This document shows positions 17,407 to 26,258 of a stretch of DNA of 64,000 nucleotides, in pieces. Both the position numbers and the translations under genes were made by a program. The stretch comes from Psychrosphaera ytuae (GTDB taxonomy: Bacteria > Pseudomonadota > Gammaproteobacteria > Enterobacterales > Alteromonadaceae). Positions within the stretch are counted from its first letter, which is position 1. Each line of letters starts with the position of its first letter. Under the pieces are notes generated by a model. It saw only the letters and a list, made by a program, of their open reading frames with translations. It was not told the DNA's origin and did not search any database. The stretch is from assembly GCF_017638545.1 (NCBI RefSeq), contig NZ_CP072110.1, positions 2,604,001-2,668,000 of the forward strand. Reading direction: 5' to 3'.

Positions 17407-17697
17407 TTAGTTCATACCGTATTTCTTTAACTTCTTGCGAAGTGTGCCACGGTTAATGCCTAACATGTTCGCAGCTCTTGTTTGGTTGCCACGAGTGTAA
17501 GTCATAATCTCTTCTAGAAGTGGCTTTTCTAATTCAGACAAAACCAACTCATATACATCAGTAGAATCTTGACCATTTAACGTTTGTAAGTAGTTACGAA
17601 CTGCTTTTTTAACTTCGTTGCGTAACGGCTGAGGCTTGTCAGCTGTTTGAATGTGCGCATTTGTAATGAACGGAGTTTGTACGTTTTGATCAAACAT
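17407..17697 (-). CDS. fis: Nucleoid protein Fis
   Basis: A 96-residue protein, two shy of the 98-residue E. coli Fis. The C-terminal half is nearly invariant in the family: PLLEEIMTYTRGNQTRAANMLGINRGTLRKKL contains the helix-turn-helix that binds and bends DNA. The N-terminal half is more variable, as usual. It sits behind dusB with 69 bases between them, the standard dusB-fis operon in which fis expression is driven from the dusB promoter. Confidence 0.97.
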   Translation of the reverse strand: MFDQNVQTPFITNAHIQTADKPQPLRNEVKKAVRNYLQTLNGQDSTDVYELVLSELEKPLLEEIMTYTRGNQTRAANMLGINRGTLRKKLKKYGMN

Positions 17698-17766
17698 TGT
17701 TTACTTCTTCTCTCTAAAATTGTTAAGACTAAAATTGCTGTGTTGTGACCAGCAACTTGTTATCGA

Positions 17767-18729
17767 TTAAATTTGGTCGAAATAGGCATTTAAGGTTTCG
17801 AGTTGAACATCGCCCGACTCAATTCCGTTAAACTGCTTCCGAAATGACCTATCCGTGTCATGATCCTCTAGGTACCACCCGACATGCTTTCTCGCAATCC
17901 GGGGCCCCATCACATCGCCATATAGTTGGTGCAAATTCGCGACATGCTCCAACAATATGCTACGAACCTCTTCCTTCTCTGGTGGCGCCAGAATGTGACC
18001 GGTACGTAAAAAATGGTCGACTTCACGAAAAATCCAAGGTCGACCCTGCGCAGCCCGTCCGATCATAAGACCGTCGGCATTGGTAAACGCTAAGACTTCC
18101 TTTGCTTGCTGAGGTGTTCTGATATCACCATTGGCAACCACAGGAATGCTTACCGCTTCCTTAATCTCTTTAATAGTGTGGTATTCCGCCTCGCCTTTGT
18201 ACATGCAAGCTCGGGTTCGACCGTGTATCGCTAAACTTTGAATTCCATTCCGTTCGGCAATTTTCGCGATTTCCACACCATTTCGATTTTCCGGGTTCCA
18301 GCCAGTTCGGGTTTTTAACGTCACTGGCACGTCAACCGCACTCACCACAGCTTTGACGATCTTCTCGACCAATTCTGGATACTGCATTAACGCGGAACCC
18401 GCCATTTTCTTATTCACTTTTTTGGCCGGACATCCCATATTGATGTCGATGATCTGTGCACCGTTTTTAACGTTGAACACAGCCGCCTCTGCCATTAAGT
18501 CTGGATCCGCACCGGCGATTTGAACTGAACGTATGCCAGTTTCACCCATGTGGTCCATTCGGTTTAATGATTTGTCGGTCTTCCAAACTTTAGGGTTTGA
18601 AGACAACATTTCCGAAACCGCTAAGCCGGCACCCATACGTCGACATAATTGTCGAAATGGTCGATCTGTCACTCCAGCCATAGGTGCAACAATCAAATTG
18701 TTGTCTAGGGTGTAAGGACCAATCTGCAT
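17767..18729 (-). CDS. dusB: tRNA-dihydrouridine synthase B
   Basis: A 320-residue flavoenzyme with the Dus signatures: IVAPMAGVTDRPFR at the N terminus, INMGCPAKKVNKK with the catalytic Cys near residue 100, LKTRTGW, and IHGRTRACMYKGEAEY followed by VVANGDI. It reduces specific uridines in the tRNA D-loop using NADPH. It is the first gene of the dusB-fis operon. Upstream are 423 bases without a gene, rich in phased T-tracts. Confidence 0.96.
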   Translation of the reverse strand: MQIGPYTLDNNLIVAPMAGVTDRPFRQLCRRMGAGLAVSEMLSSNPKVWKTDKSLNRMDHMGETGIRSVQIAGADPDLMAEAAVFNVKNGAQIIDINMGCPAKKVNKKMAGSALMQYPELVEKIVKAVVSAVDVPVTLKTRTGWNPENRNGVEIAKIAERNGIQSLAIHGRTRACMYKGEAEYHTIKEIKEAVSIPVVANGDIRTPQQAKEVLAFTNADGLMIGRAAQGRPWIFREVDHFLRTGHILAPPEKEEVRSILLEHVANLHQLYGDVMGPRIARKHVGWYLEDHDTDRSFRKQFNGIESGDVQLETLNAYFDQI

Positions 18730-19152
18730 TTTATGAATACCTACCTAAAAAGACTATGAATAAAGGCTGTCCCAAAAAAGGGCGGCAAGTTTACTGTTTT
18801 TTGAGACAAAATCAAAGGTTGTTTTTTAAACAAATTTTGTGTTTTTTTCGGTCTTGAGTATTGACAAATTAGAATTGAATAAAAGTCTGAGAATAAGTGG
18901 TTAAAAAGTGACTAATTTTCTCTGAGAGAGTTATTTTTGTTGGGGTACAGTTTAGTTGTGTATAGTTATGAATAGGTATGCATAAATTAATCTAATCGCA
19001 TACGACTTTAGGCTAATTTTTTCCAATTTAACTCACTAATACCTTGATATCCTTTCTGTATTTTGATTTATTGACTTGTAAGTCTATGAGTTCGTTTTAA
19101 AAACGTAAGTAGTACTTAGTAGACGGATTTTAACTTCTAACAAGGATATATC
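18730..19152. other. Intergenic control region dusB / TonB receptor
   Basis: 423 AT-rich bases between divergent starts. From 18797 to 18848 there are five A or T tracts (18797-18802, 18808-18811, 18822-18827, 18835-18838, 18842-18848) at spacings of about 8 to 15 bases, which could curve the DNA about 70-120 bases upstream of dusB. AAGGA at about 19142-19146 serves as ribosome-binding site for the receptor gene. No confident promoter hexamers or operator were found and no coding frame is seen. Confidence 0.5.
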
Positions 19153-21777
19153 ATGGAAAAGAAAGTTAGCTTTAGACGCGCACGCTTAGCGAGCGCAATC
19201 ATGTTAGGTTTGGCGAGCACTGGGACTCTGGCTTTTGCTGAAGAAGCAAAAGTTGGTGAATCAGTGGAACGTATTCAAGTGACGGGTTCTCATATCAAGC
19301 GCCAAGACCTAGAAGGCCCATCTCCATTAACCTCCATTTCATCAGAAGACATTGCAAAAACAGGTGTTACTGATCTTATCGGCTTATTCACAAAACTACC
19401 GATTTCGGGTCAGGGCACGTTTTCTACTCAAGGCAACAGCTCAGATGACACAGCCAATGGTGGTTCAAGTGTATCGATTCGCGGTCTAGGTGCCGACTCT
19501 ACGCTTATCTTAGTAAATGGCCGTCGTGTATCAGTGTCACCATTTGCTAAAGGCATAGACACAGCCTTTGTTGATATCAACAATATTCCTTTATCAGCGA
19601 TTAAACGCGTTGATATTCTAAAAGACGGTGCATCAGCTACGTACGGCTCAGATGCGATTGCCGGTGTTATTAATATCGTATTGAAAGACGACTTTGAAGG
19701 CGTTGAGCTTTCTGCAAAAGTTGGCGGCACGAGCGATGGTGGCGGCGATGAACAAAACTTCAGTATGTTGTGGGGTAGCGGTGGCGACGGTGTAAATCAC
19801 ACGTTTATCGTTGATTACTACAAGCGCGGTGAAATTTTATATGCCGACCGTGACTATTCTCGCAGTGCTAACCAAGCAGGTTTAACGGGTCGCGCAGACG
19901 CGGTTGATTTTAGAAGTTCTTCAGGTTTCCCTGGTACAATCGCATTGCGTTCAGATCCAACTGACCGCATGCCAGATACGTTTGGCAATGATGTTTGTCC
20001 AGCAGACCAAATTGTGGGTGACTTGTGTCGCTATGACTATGCCCCTCACATGACAATGGTTCCATCGACAGAGCGCTTTAGCTTTAACTACATGGGTAGC
20101 TATGAAATTAATGACTCAGTTACTGCGTTTACCGAGTTAAACGGTCAGAATGCGCGTTCAACCATTAAAGGTGCGGGCAGCCCAAGTTTTAACGAATTGT
20201 TTATGGACGGCGACAACGTCAACCATCCATTTGCGAATGATCCAACTCATCCATACTACCAACAAGACCTAACGATGCGTCGTCGTATGGTAGATATCGG
20301 TAATCGTTTAAAAGAAGCAGATACCGACTATTACCGCTCAGTAATTGGTGTTAAAGGCTTTACCAATAACTGGGATTGGGAATTAGCGTACAGCTACATC
20401 AAAAATGAAACGACAGAGCAAGGCGTAGATGGCTTCCCTAATATGCGTCGCGTTCAAGAGGCCATTGACTCTGGTTTGTGGAATCCGTTTGAACCATCTG
20501 CAAACTCTGCAGAATCATTAGCGTATATCGAAACGACAACAAACCGTATAGGTAAGTCGACTAACCGTTCATTTGATGGTTCGATTTCTGGTTCTATCAT
20601 GAATCTAGAGCACGGTGAGTTGATGTTAGGTGTAGGTTTTGAGCACCGTACTGAATCAATCAGCGATAACCCAGATGACCAATACATTCGCGGTGAGATC
20701 TTTGGTACTGAGGCAACACAAGCCAATGGCGAACGCGATAACAACGCTATCTTTGCGGAGTTAGGTGCGCCAATCCTAGAAAATCTAGAGATGCAATTTG
20801 CTATTCGTTATGAAGACTACAGTGACTTTGGTACAACAACCGATCCAAAAGTTGCGTTTTTGTGGGCGCCTTCAGAAGATATGACAGTCCGTGGTTCTTG
20901 GGGTACGGCATTTAGAGCACCGTCTTTACACCAGTTAGGTTTGGGTCGTACCGATGAGTCACCAAACTTAGTTGATACCGTACGCTGTAATGCAGTAGGA
21001 AATGTAAACAAAGCGTGTGAGCCGCAAGAGTACACGGCCGTATTTGAAGGTAACCCTGACCTAGGTCCAGAAGAGTCAGAAAGCTACAACGTAGGTGTTA
21101 TCTACGAATTTGACAATAACCTAAGCTTCTCTGTGGATTACTACAACTACGCGATAGAGAACATCATCGATTCGGATACGCAGTTTGTATTCACAAACTT
21201 TGGTGCAGATCCTGCGGTTGTCGAGCGTATTCCAACAGCAGATCCTGCTGACCCAGGTGAAGTTGTGACGATTTTTGACTCGTTCCAAAATATCGGTGAC
21301 TTAAATACGTCTGGTTTGGATATTGATATTCAATATGCGTTAGACACTGACATGGGTGCGTTTAACTTTAACTATGTGTTGAACTACGTACTTGAGTTTG
21401 AAGATCTTCGTCCAGGAGCTAATGGTGGTCAGCGTGTTAATGCTGTTGAAGGTGACTTTGAGCAGCCAGAGATACGTTGGACATTTAACTCGTCATGGGC
21501 AGTTGAAAACATGAGCGCAAGCTTAGCGGTTAACTATATTGGTGAGTTTGCAGGTAGTGCCGACGCAGGTTTTGCTGATAAGACGGTGGATGCGATGACG
21601 ACGGTAGATGTCACTTACAGCTACTTAGTAGATGAGAACATGACACTTACTTTGGGTGTTACTAACTTGTTTAACGAAGAGCCACCATTCAGCCACCATG
21701 ACTTCATGGGCTTTGTTAATTCAACGCACAGTGGTCAAGGCCGATTTGGTTATGCCAAAGTGGTATACAAGCTATAA
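19153..21777 (+). CDS. TonB-dependent outer membrane receptor
   Basis: An 874-residue receptor with a signal peptide (to about LAFA), a TonB-box-like segment (ERIQVTGSHIKRQD), and a plug domain (about 50-170) with VSIRGLGADSTLILVNGRRV and GASATYGSDAIAGVINIVLK. A long barrel follows, ending in the aromatic-bounded strand GRFGYAKVVYKL. The N terminus MEKKVSFRRARLASAIMLGL is typical of Alteromonadales receptors for peptides, sugars or other large substrates rather than a proven siderophore receptor. No metabolic gene beside it reveals the ligand. It is closed by a clear terminator. Confidence 0.92.
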   Translation: MEKKVSFRRARLASAIMLGLASTGTLAFAEEAKVGESVERIQVTGSHIKRQDLEGPSPLTSISSEDIAKTGVTDLIGLFTKLPISGQGTFSTQGNSSDDTANGGSSVSIRGLGADSTLILVNGRRVSVSPFAKGIDTAFVDINNIPLSAIKRVDILKDGASATYGSDAIAGVINIVLKDDFEGVELSAKVGGTSDGGGDEQNFSMLWGSGGDGVNHTFIVDYYKRGEILYADRDYSRSANQAGLTGRADAVDFRSSSGFPGTIALRSDPTDRMPDTFGNDVCPADQIVGDLCRYDYAPHMTMVPSTERFSFNYMGSYEINDSVTAFTELNGQNARSTIKGAGSPSFNELFMDGDNVNHPFANDPTHPYYQQDLTMRRRMVDIGNRLKEADTDYYRSVIGVKGFTNNWDWELAYSYIKNETTEQGVDGFPNMRRVQEAIDSGLWNPFEPSANSAESLAYIETTTNRIGKSTNRSFDGSISGSIMNLEHGELMLGVGFEHRTESISDNPDDQYIRGEIFGTEATQANGERDNNAIFAELGAPILENLEMQFAIRYEDYSDFGTTTDPKVAFLWAPSEDMTVRGSWGTAFRAPSLHQLGLGRTDESPNLVDTVRCNAVGNVNKACEPQEYTAVFEGNPDLGPEESESYNVGVIYEFDNNLSFSVDYYNYAIENIIDSDTQFVFTNFGADPAVVERIPTADPADPGEVVTIFDSFQNIGDLNTSGLDIDIQYALDTDMGAFNFNYVLNYVLEFEDLRPGANGGQRVNAVEGDFEQPEIRWTFNSSWAVENMSASLAVNYIGEFAGSADAGFADKTVDAMTTVDVTYSYLVDENMTLTLGVTNLFNEEPPFSHHDFMGFVNSTHSGQGRFGYAKVVYKL

Positions 21778-21803
21778 ACGTTACTTGACATAACACCATT
21801 TTG

Positions 21804-21829
21804 AAAAGCCAGCATTGCTGGCTTTTTTT
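21804..21829 (+). terminator. Rho-independent terminator of TonB receptor gene
   Basis: AAAAGCCAGC (21804-21813) pairs with GCTGGCTTTT (21817-21826) around a 3-base loop and runs into seven Ts. Confidence 0.9.
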
Positions 21830-22006
21830 GTGCGCGTTAATAATCAAAATTTAATTTTAGAACCATAAAAACAAAAGGTTACATTTATTAACAGAATCAA
21901 TGGACTTTGCTTGTTATAACTATTTCATCGGAGATCATATAACGAGATTAGAGATGTTTTTCTCCCTGTGACATCACGTCTTTGTTTTAGTAAAAAGGAA
22001 GTTTAT

Positions 22007-22894
22007 ATGCGTTTATCAATGCTATTTTTAATGCTTGCCTCTGTATCAGCAACGGCCAACGAATATCAATCAATTACTCATCTTAGCCACACCGATTTGG
22101 ACGAAGAACTAGGTGGCGGAAAGTCAACCAGCTTGCAAACGGTTTATTATTTTGACAAGAAAAAAACACTTGGGCCGCTAAACGAGTTCGCATTTATTAA
22201 TACAGTTAACAATGTAAGTGCTGGATTTGATGATTTTGAGCACGGCACCAGTTTTAATGTTGGCGGAGAAGTGTTTTTTGATCAATGGCGAGTAGCCGGG
22301 TCTTATACAAACAGCGAGGCCGACTTTTCTGATGGCTCGAATACGATGGTTTCGATTGGTTATTTCTTTCAACCGAATCTATTGATCGGCTTAGAACACT
22401 CTCGCTCGGAATATAGCTACGATGGCTATCGAATTGATGACGTATTTTTCCCTGGTGGCTCTGACTCTGAAAGCACAACGTACTTAACGCTAAAATACGA
22501 ACATGACCTCAATGGCAATGATTATATTGGCGTAATGGTGGAAGCCGAGAGCGATTTTGACCAAGTATTTGCATCGACCAAGTACTTTAGTCACTTGGGA
22601 GACGAGCAGTATTTATCAGTCGGGGTGTCGATTAGCGACCACAAAGATTTTAAGCCTTTTGTTGCACTCGATGGCACCTATTATTTCAATCAACGTACAT
22701 CGTTGCATGCCCAAGTTGCTCAGGATACAGACAGTGACTTAACCAGTACCTCAATTGGCGGCAAGTTGTTTATAAATGACAACTGGGCGGTGGCAGCAGG
22801 TTACAGAAGTAATGAAGTTGAGCGATTTGACGGTTCTCAAGTGTATGTCAAAAACGCAAATGCCGTTACATTAAATGTAACGGCACAGTACTAA
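22007..22894 (+). CDS. Putative outer-membrane beta-barrel protein (unknown)
   Basis: I place the start at the ATG at 22007 because AAGGAA lies 6 bases before it and a signal peptide (MRLSMLFLMLASVSATANE) starts there; the longer frame from 21968 has neither. The mature part of about 275 residues alternates short amphipathic strands (SLQTVYYF, GTSFNVGGEVFF, MVSIGYFF, YLTLKYEH) and ends in NAVTLNVTAQY, with a C-terminal aromatic as in barrel proteins. It looks like a small porin-like protein. A 25-base perfect dyad lies inside its last codons. No family name is claimed. Confidence 0.65.
   Translation: MRLSMLFLMLASVSATANEYQSITHLSHTDLDEELGGGKSTSLQTVYYFDKKKTLGPLNEFAFINTVNNVSAGFDDFEHGTSFNVGGEVFFDQWRVAGSYTNSEADFSDGSNTMVSIGYFFQPNLLIGLEHSRSEYSYDGYRIDDVFFPGGSDSESTTYLTLKYEHDLNGNDYIGVMVEAESDFDQVFASTKYFSHLGDEQYLSVGVSISDHKDFKPFVALDGTYYFNQRTSLHAQVAQDTDSDLTSTSIGGKLFINDNWAVAAGYRSNEVERFDGSQVYVKNANAVTLNVTAQY
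22861..22885 (-). terminator. Perfect dyad, possible prmA terminator inside neighbour's 3' end
   Basis: TGCCGTTACATT (22861-22872) and its exact complement (22874-22885) form a 12-bp stem. Read on the minus strand it follows the prmA stop by about 30 bases and is trailed by TTTGCGTTTTT. It lies within the last codons of the barrel-protein gene. Confidence 0.55.
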
Positions 22895-22915
22895 AGTAAT
22901 TTAAATAGGGTTTGA

Positions 22916-23806
22916 TTAACCTTGCGCTCTTATCGCGCCGTTAATACGAACCCACTCATCTTGTTGTTGAGGTGGCGCTAAATCAGCAAGTGGTTGATAA
23001 GCGTCACTTACATCTTCAGCTTGCTCAGCTAAGATACCCGACAACGCCAATAGTGTGCCCTCGTGGCCGTAACCACAGATGATCTCTTTAAGCTCTTTGA
23101 GAGGACCCGCTAAGATGTTGGCGACGATAACATCGGTATCAAACTGCGGAGCATCTTCTGGTAAATACAGCTCAATTTGATCCGCTACACCATTGCGTTC
23201 TGCGTTTTCTAAACTCGCAGTAATTGCCTTAGGATCAATATCAATACCAATGGCTCTCTTAGCTCCTAACTTAAGTGCTGCAATGGCTAAAATGCCACTT
23301 CCACAACCAAAGTCCAACACAGTTTTATCACTTAAGTCCATGCCCTCAAGCCATTCTAAACACAAAGCTGTCGTAGCGTGTGTGCCTGTGCCAAATGCTA
23401 GACCAGGATCTAAGATGACATTGCACGCCTCTGGGTCTGGAATTTCTCGCCAGCTTGGACAAATCCACAATCGCTCACCAAATTTAATTGGGTGAAAGTT
23501 ATCCATCCACTCGCGTTCCCAGTCTTTGTCTTCTACTTGCTCTACTTTGTGAGCAAAACCTTCACCAATAAGCGGATGGGCAGCCATTTGAGACACAACA
23601 AAGTTAAGATCTTCAGCGGCATCAAACAAAGCGACACAAGTGCAATGATCCCAATATTTTACATCGCCCGGAAAAAGCTCAAATATCGCTTGTTGGTCGT
23701 CACCAGCGGTAAAAGTGACGGATTGCGAACCGACTTCCATTAGAAAATCACTGATTTCATCTACGTGTTCTTTAGCAACTGCAAAGCGAATTTGTACCCA
23801 AGCCAT
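22916..23806 (-). CDS. prmA: Ribosomal protein L11 methyltransferase PrmA
   Basis: 296 residues, opening MAWVQIRFAV as in E. coli. The N-terminal L11-binding domain is followed by a SAM-binding core with GTGTHATTALCLEWLE, VLDFGCGSGILAIAALKLGA and DVIVANILAGPL (NPPF-like NILA). It trimethylates several amino groups of ribosomal protein L11. In E. coli prmA precedes dusB-fis; here the receptor and barrel genes separate them. It converges on the barrel-protein gene with 21 bases between. Confidence 0.96.
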   Translation of the reverse strand: MAWVQIRFAVAKEHVDEISDFLMEVGSQSVTFTAGDDQQAIFELFPGDVKYWDHCTCVALFDAAEDLNFVVSQMAAHPLIGEGFAHKVEQVEDKDWEREWMDNFHPIKFGERLWICPSWREIPDPEACNVILDPGLAFGTGTHATTALCLEWLEGMDLSDKTVLDFGCGSGILAIAALKLGAKRAIGIDIDPKAITASLENAERNGVADQIELYLPEDAPQFDTDVIVANILAGPLKELKEIICGYGHEGTLLALSGILAEQAEDVSDAYQPLADLAPPQQQDEWVRINGAIRAQG

Positions 23807-23942
23807 ATTTCTCTCATTTCAAATTGGTGTGGCGAAAAGCGTAATTTTAGTGGATTTCGGTCGGTTTAGGAATCGCACATCAGGTAAAAGCTGTTAAAAT
23901 CACAGTTTATTGTTCAAATCATCTTCATTAATAAGGCTTTTC

Positions 23943-24797
23943 ATGCTGAGTTATCGTCATGGCTTTCACGCTGGTAATCACGCCGACGTATTAAAACACG
24001 CTGTTTATTTGTACGTGCTTAAATATATGGCCAAAAAATCTAAACCATTTTCTATCATCGATACTCATGCCGGGGCGGGTGCTTATTCGTTAGATAATGA
24101 CTTTAGTCAAAAAAACAAAGAATTTGAGACCGGAATAGGGCCGCTTTGGGCACTACCGTCGACAGAGCTGCCCGAGCCTGTGCGTGACTATGTGGATGCG
24201 GTAAGGCGATTTAATGCGGAGTCAGACGCAGTAGACCTATCGGTTTATCCTGGTTCGCCGTGGTTTGCACTGGATCAGGTACCACTTGAAGGCAAAGCGT
24301 TTTTTCATGAATTACATCCTGCTGACTTTGAGTTGCTGCGAAATTTTGTTCGGACTAATCGCTACCGAAAAGTGATTAAAGGTGATGGTTTTAAAGAGTC
24401 TGTCGGTTTATTTCCGCCGCCGAGTAAACGTGGCGTGGCCATCATAGACCCACCTTATGAGCTAAAAGAAGACTACCAACGTGTGGTTGATTATGTGTCA
24501 GAAATGCACAAACGGTTTAATTCGGGTGTGTACATGATCTGGTATCCGGTAGTTGAACGTACACGCATTGACGAAATCGAAACACAACTTAAACGGTCTG
24601 GTATTCGTAACGTCCAAGTATTAGAACTTAACGTAAAAGCCGACACAGAAGAGAAAGGCATGACAGGTAGCGGTATGATAGTTATTAATCCTCCGTATAC
24701 TTTGCTGGAAGACTTTAAATCGGTGATGCCGTTTTTAACAGATTTACTGGGTCAAAAAGGTGCGTTTTGGCGTGCCGAACAGTTGGTTGAAGAGTAA
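23943..24797 (+). CDS. rlmJ: 23S rRNA (adenine-2030-N6)-methyltransferase RlmJ
   Basis: The start is the ATG at 23943: AAGG sits 6 bases before it and the protein then begins MLSYRHGFHAGNHADVLKH, the invariant RlmJ N terminus. A TTG 33 bases upstream is ignored. The 284-residue product (E. coli 280) has IIDTHAGAGAYSL as the SAM motif and VAIIDPPYELKEDY as the DPPY motif of N6-adenine methylases. It modifies A2030 of 23S rRNA. It is divergent from prmA, with 136 bases between. Confidence 0.95.
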   Translation: MLSYRHGFHAGNHADVLKHAVYLYVLKYMAKKSKPFSIIDTHAGAGAYSLDNDFSQKNKEFETGIGPLWALPSTELPEPVRDYVDAVRRFNAESDAVDLSVYPGSPWFALDQVPLEGKAFFHELHPADFELLRNFVRTNRYRKVIKGDGFKESVGLFPPPSKRGVAIIDPPYELKEDYQRVVDYVSEMHKRFNSGVYMIWYPVVERTRIDEIETQLKRSGIRNVQVLELNVKADTEEKGMTGSGMIVINPPYTLLEDFKSVMPFLTDLLGQKGAFWRAEQLVEE

Positions 24798-24845
24798 CCA
24801 ACTATTCACTACACTGACTGAGTACCTCAATTTAAGGAAGAGATA

Positions 24846-25721
24846 ATGTTATTAAAATCAACAACAAAAAAGTTAGCGCTGGTGGCATTGGCAGGTCTAG
24901 CAACCGCATGTACTGGCAGTTACGTAAAAGATAATAAAACGTTTTCTGAAGATGGTGAGGTACTTGTTTCTGCCTCAAAAGAATCGGTAACAAAAGCCGT
25001 AATGAATCCAGCTCGAGGTGATGCGGCAATGCGCGATATGTACCGCAATCCACAGCAAACTCTAGAATTTTTTGGTATTCGCCCTGATATGACAGTGGTA
25101 GAAATCCTTCCTGGTGGTGGTTGGTATACCTCTATCCTCAATCCAATCGTGAAAGACCAAGGTAAGTTTTATGCTGCTCACTTCCATATGTATGACGGTG
25201 CGCCAGGGTATTACCAACGTTCGTTAGAAAGCTTTAAAAACAAAGTCGAAACCAACGAATTGTACCAAGGCTTAGAGATCACCGAATTTCATCATACTAA
25301 AGCACATAACATTGCGCCTGCAGGAACAGCCGATATGGTGTTAACTTTCCGCAATGTTCATAACTGGTATATGGCCGACGGTGATGAAGGTGTCGAACAA
25401 GCGTTTGTCGCCTTTGCAAAGGCATTAAAACCAGGCGGCGTATTAGGTGTTGTCGAACATCGCTTGCCAGAAAATCGTGATCAAGCCGAAAACAAACGCT
25501 CTGGCTATATGAAAGAGTCGTACGTAATAGCTGCGGCAGAAAAAGCTGGCTTTAAATTACAAGCCAAATCAGACATTAACGCCAACCCGAAAGACACTGC
25601 GGATCATCCTCGTGGAGTTTGGACTTTGCCACCTCGTTTAGCCCTTGGTGACCAAGACAAAGCGAAATATGCGGCTATCGGTGAGAGCGACCGTATGACG
25701 TTAAAGTTTGTTAAACAATAA
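24846..25721 (+). CDS. Predicted lipoprotein with class I SAM methyltransferase fold
   Basis: A 291-residue protein. The N terminus is a lipoprotein signal (ALVALAGLATAC, lipid-bearing Cys22). The body reads like a class I methyltransferase: MTVVEILPGGGWYTSILNP in the motif I position, ADMVLTFRNVHNWY as motif II, and LKPGGVLGVVEHR as motif III with the usual post-motif turn. Homologous exported methyltransferase-like proteins exist in proteobacteria, but their substrate and source of SAM outside the cytoplasm are not known to me. It starts 48 bases after rlmJ with its own AAGGAAGAG site and ends at a terminator. Confidence 0.78.
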   Translation: MLLKSTTKKLALVALAGLATACTGSYVKDNKTFSEDGEVLVSASKESVTKAVMNPARGDAAMRDMYRNPQQTLEFFGIRPDMTVVEILPGGGWYTSILNPIVKDQGKFYAAHFHMYDGAPGYYQRSLESFKNKVETNELYQGLEITEFHHTKAHNIAPAGTADMVLTFRNVHNWYMADGDEGVEQAFVAFAKALKPGGVLGVVEHRLPENRDQAENKRSGYMKESYVIAAAEKAGFKLQAKSDINANPKDTADHPRGVWTLPPRLALGDQDKAKYAAIGESDRMTLKFVKQ

Positions 25722-25738
25722 ACGTTCAGATTAATATG

Positions 25739-25768
25739 AAAAAAGCTGACATATCGTCAGCTTTTTTT
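25739..25768. terminator. Rho-independent terminator
   Basis: AAAAGCTGAC (25741-25750) pairs with GTCAGCTTTT (25756-25765) around ATATC, with A-run left and T-run right. It serves the methyltransferase-like gene and the convergent small gene. Confidence 0.9.
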
Positions 25769-25785
25769 ATGCCTTTTAACCAAAC

Positions 25786-26085
25786 TCAGTGGTTAAAATT
25801 AATCTCAACTTTTAACTCGTTATCACCTTTGTCGGCGGCTCCACACATTTCGTCGTAGGCAGACTGATGGACCAAAAACGCGGATTTAACTCGACATTCA
25901 TTAAGCGCCTCTTTCACTTGCGTTACGTTTTTAAACTTTACAATGTTGTCATTGTCGTCAAAGACGTAGCCCTTATGGTCGTTGTAATCTACTTCTAAAA
26001 GGTAATCGCCCATCTCAAATGAGTGGATGTTTAGCTCGGGAATTTCAATATCATTAAAGTTGAGATGAGATAATCTGTGTTTCAT
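25786..26085 (-). CDS. Small conserved protein, probably DUF6482
   Basis: I choose the ATG at 26085 because GGGAG lies 7 bases before it; an ATG five codons upstream would overlap that site. The 99-residue acidic, soluble protein has IHSFEMGDYLLEVDYNDHKGYVFDDNDNIVKFKNVTQV and the segment HQSAYDEMCG, which resembles DUF6482 proteins of marine gammaproteobacteria. The function is unknown. It is alone between two convergent or divergent neighbours and is divergent from purD. Confidence 0.68.
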   Translation of the reverse strand: MKHRLSHLNFNDIEIPELNIHSFEMGDYLLEVDYNDHKGYVFDDNDNIVKFKNVTQVKEALNECRVKSAFLVHQSAYDEMCGAADKGDNELKVEINFNH

Positions 26086-26258
26086 ATTTGTCGCTCCCAT
26101 AAGGTGGAATGTTCAAGGCAATTAGGTTGTTTGCATTGATGTTATAGTTATTACGCCAACAAAATTATAATAGTTTAAAAATTGGACAATAAAATTGTAA
26201 ATGGCCGTGTTATACTGCCGCGCAATTTTTTAACGACCTCTAATTAGTGGAAATTACG

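Noticed and set aside
26182..26216. TTGGAC and TATACT as a purD promoter
   Set aside because: The hexamers are 23 bases apart, too far for a sigma-70 promoter; TATACT alone may be a -10 with a weak -35, but it is not secure.
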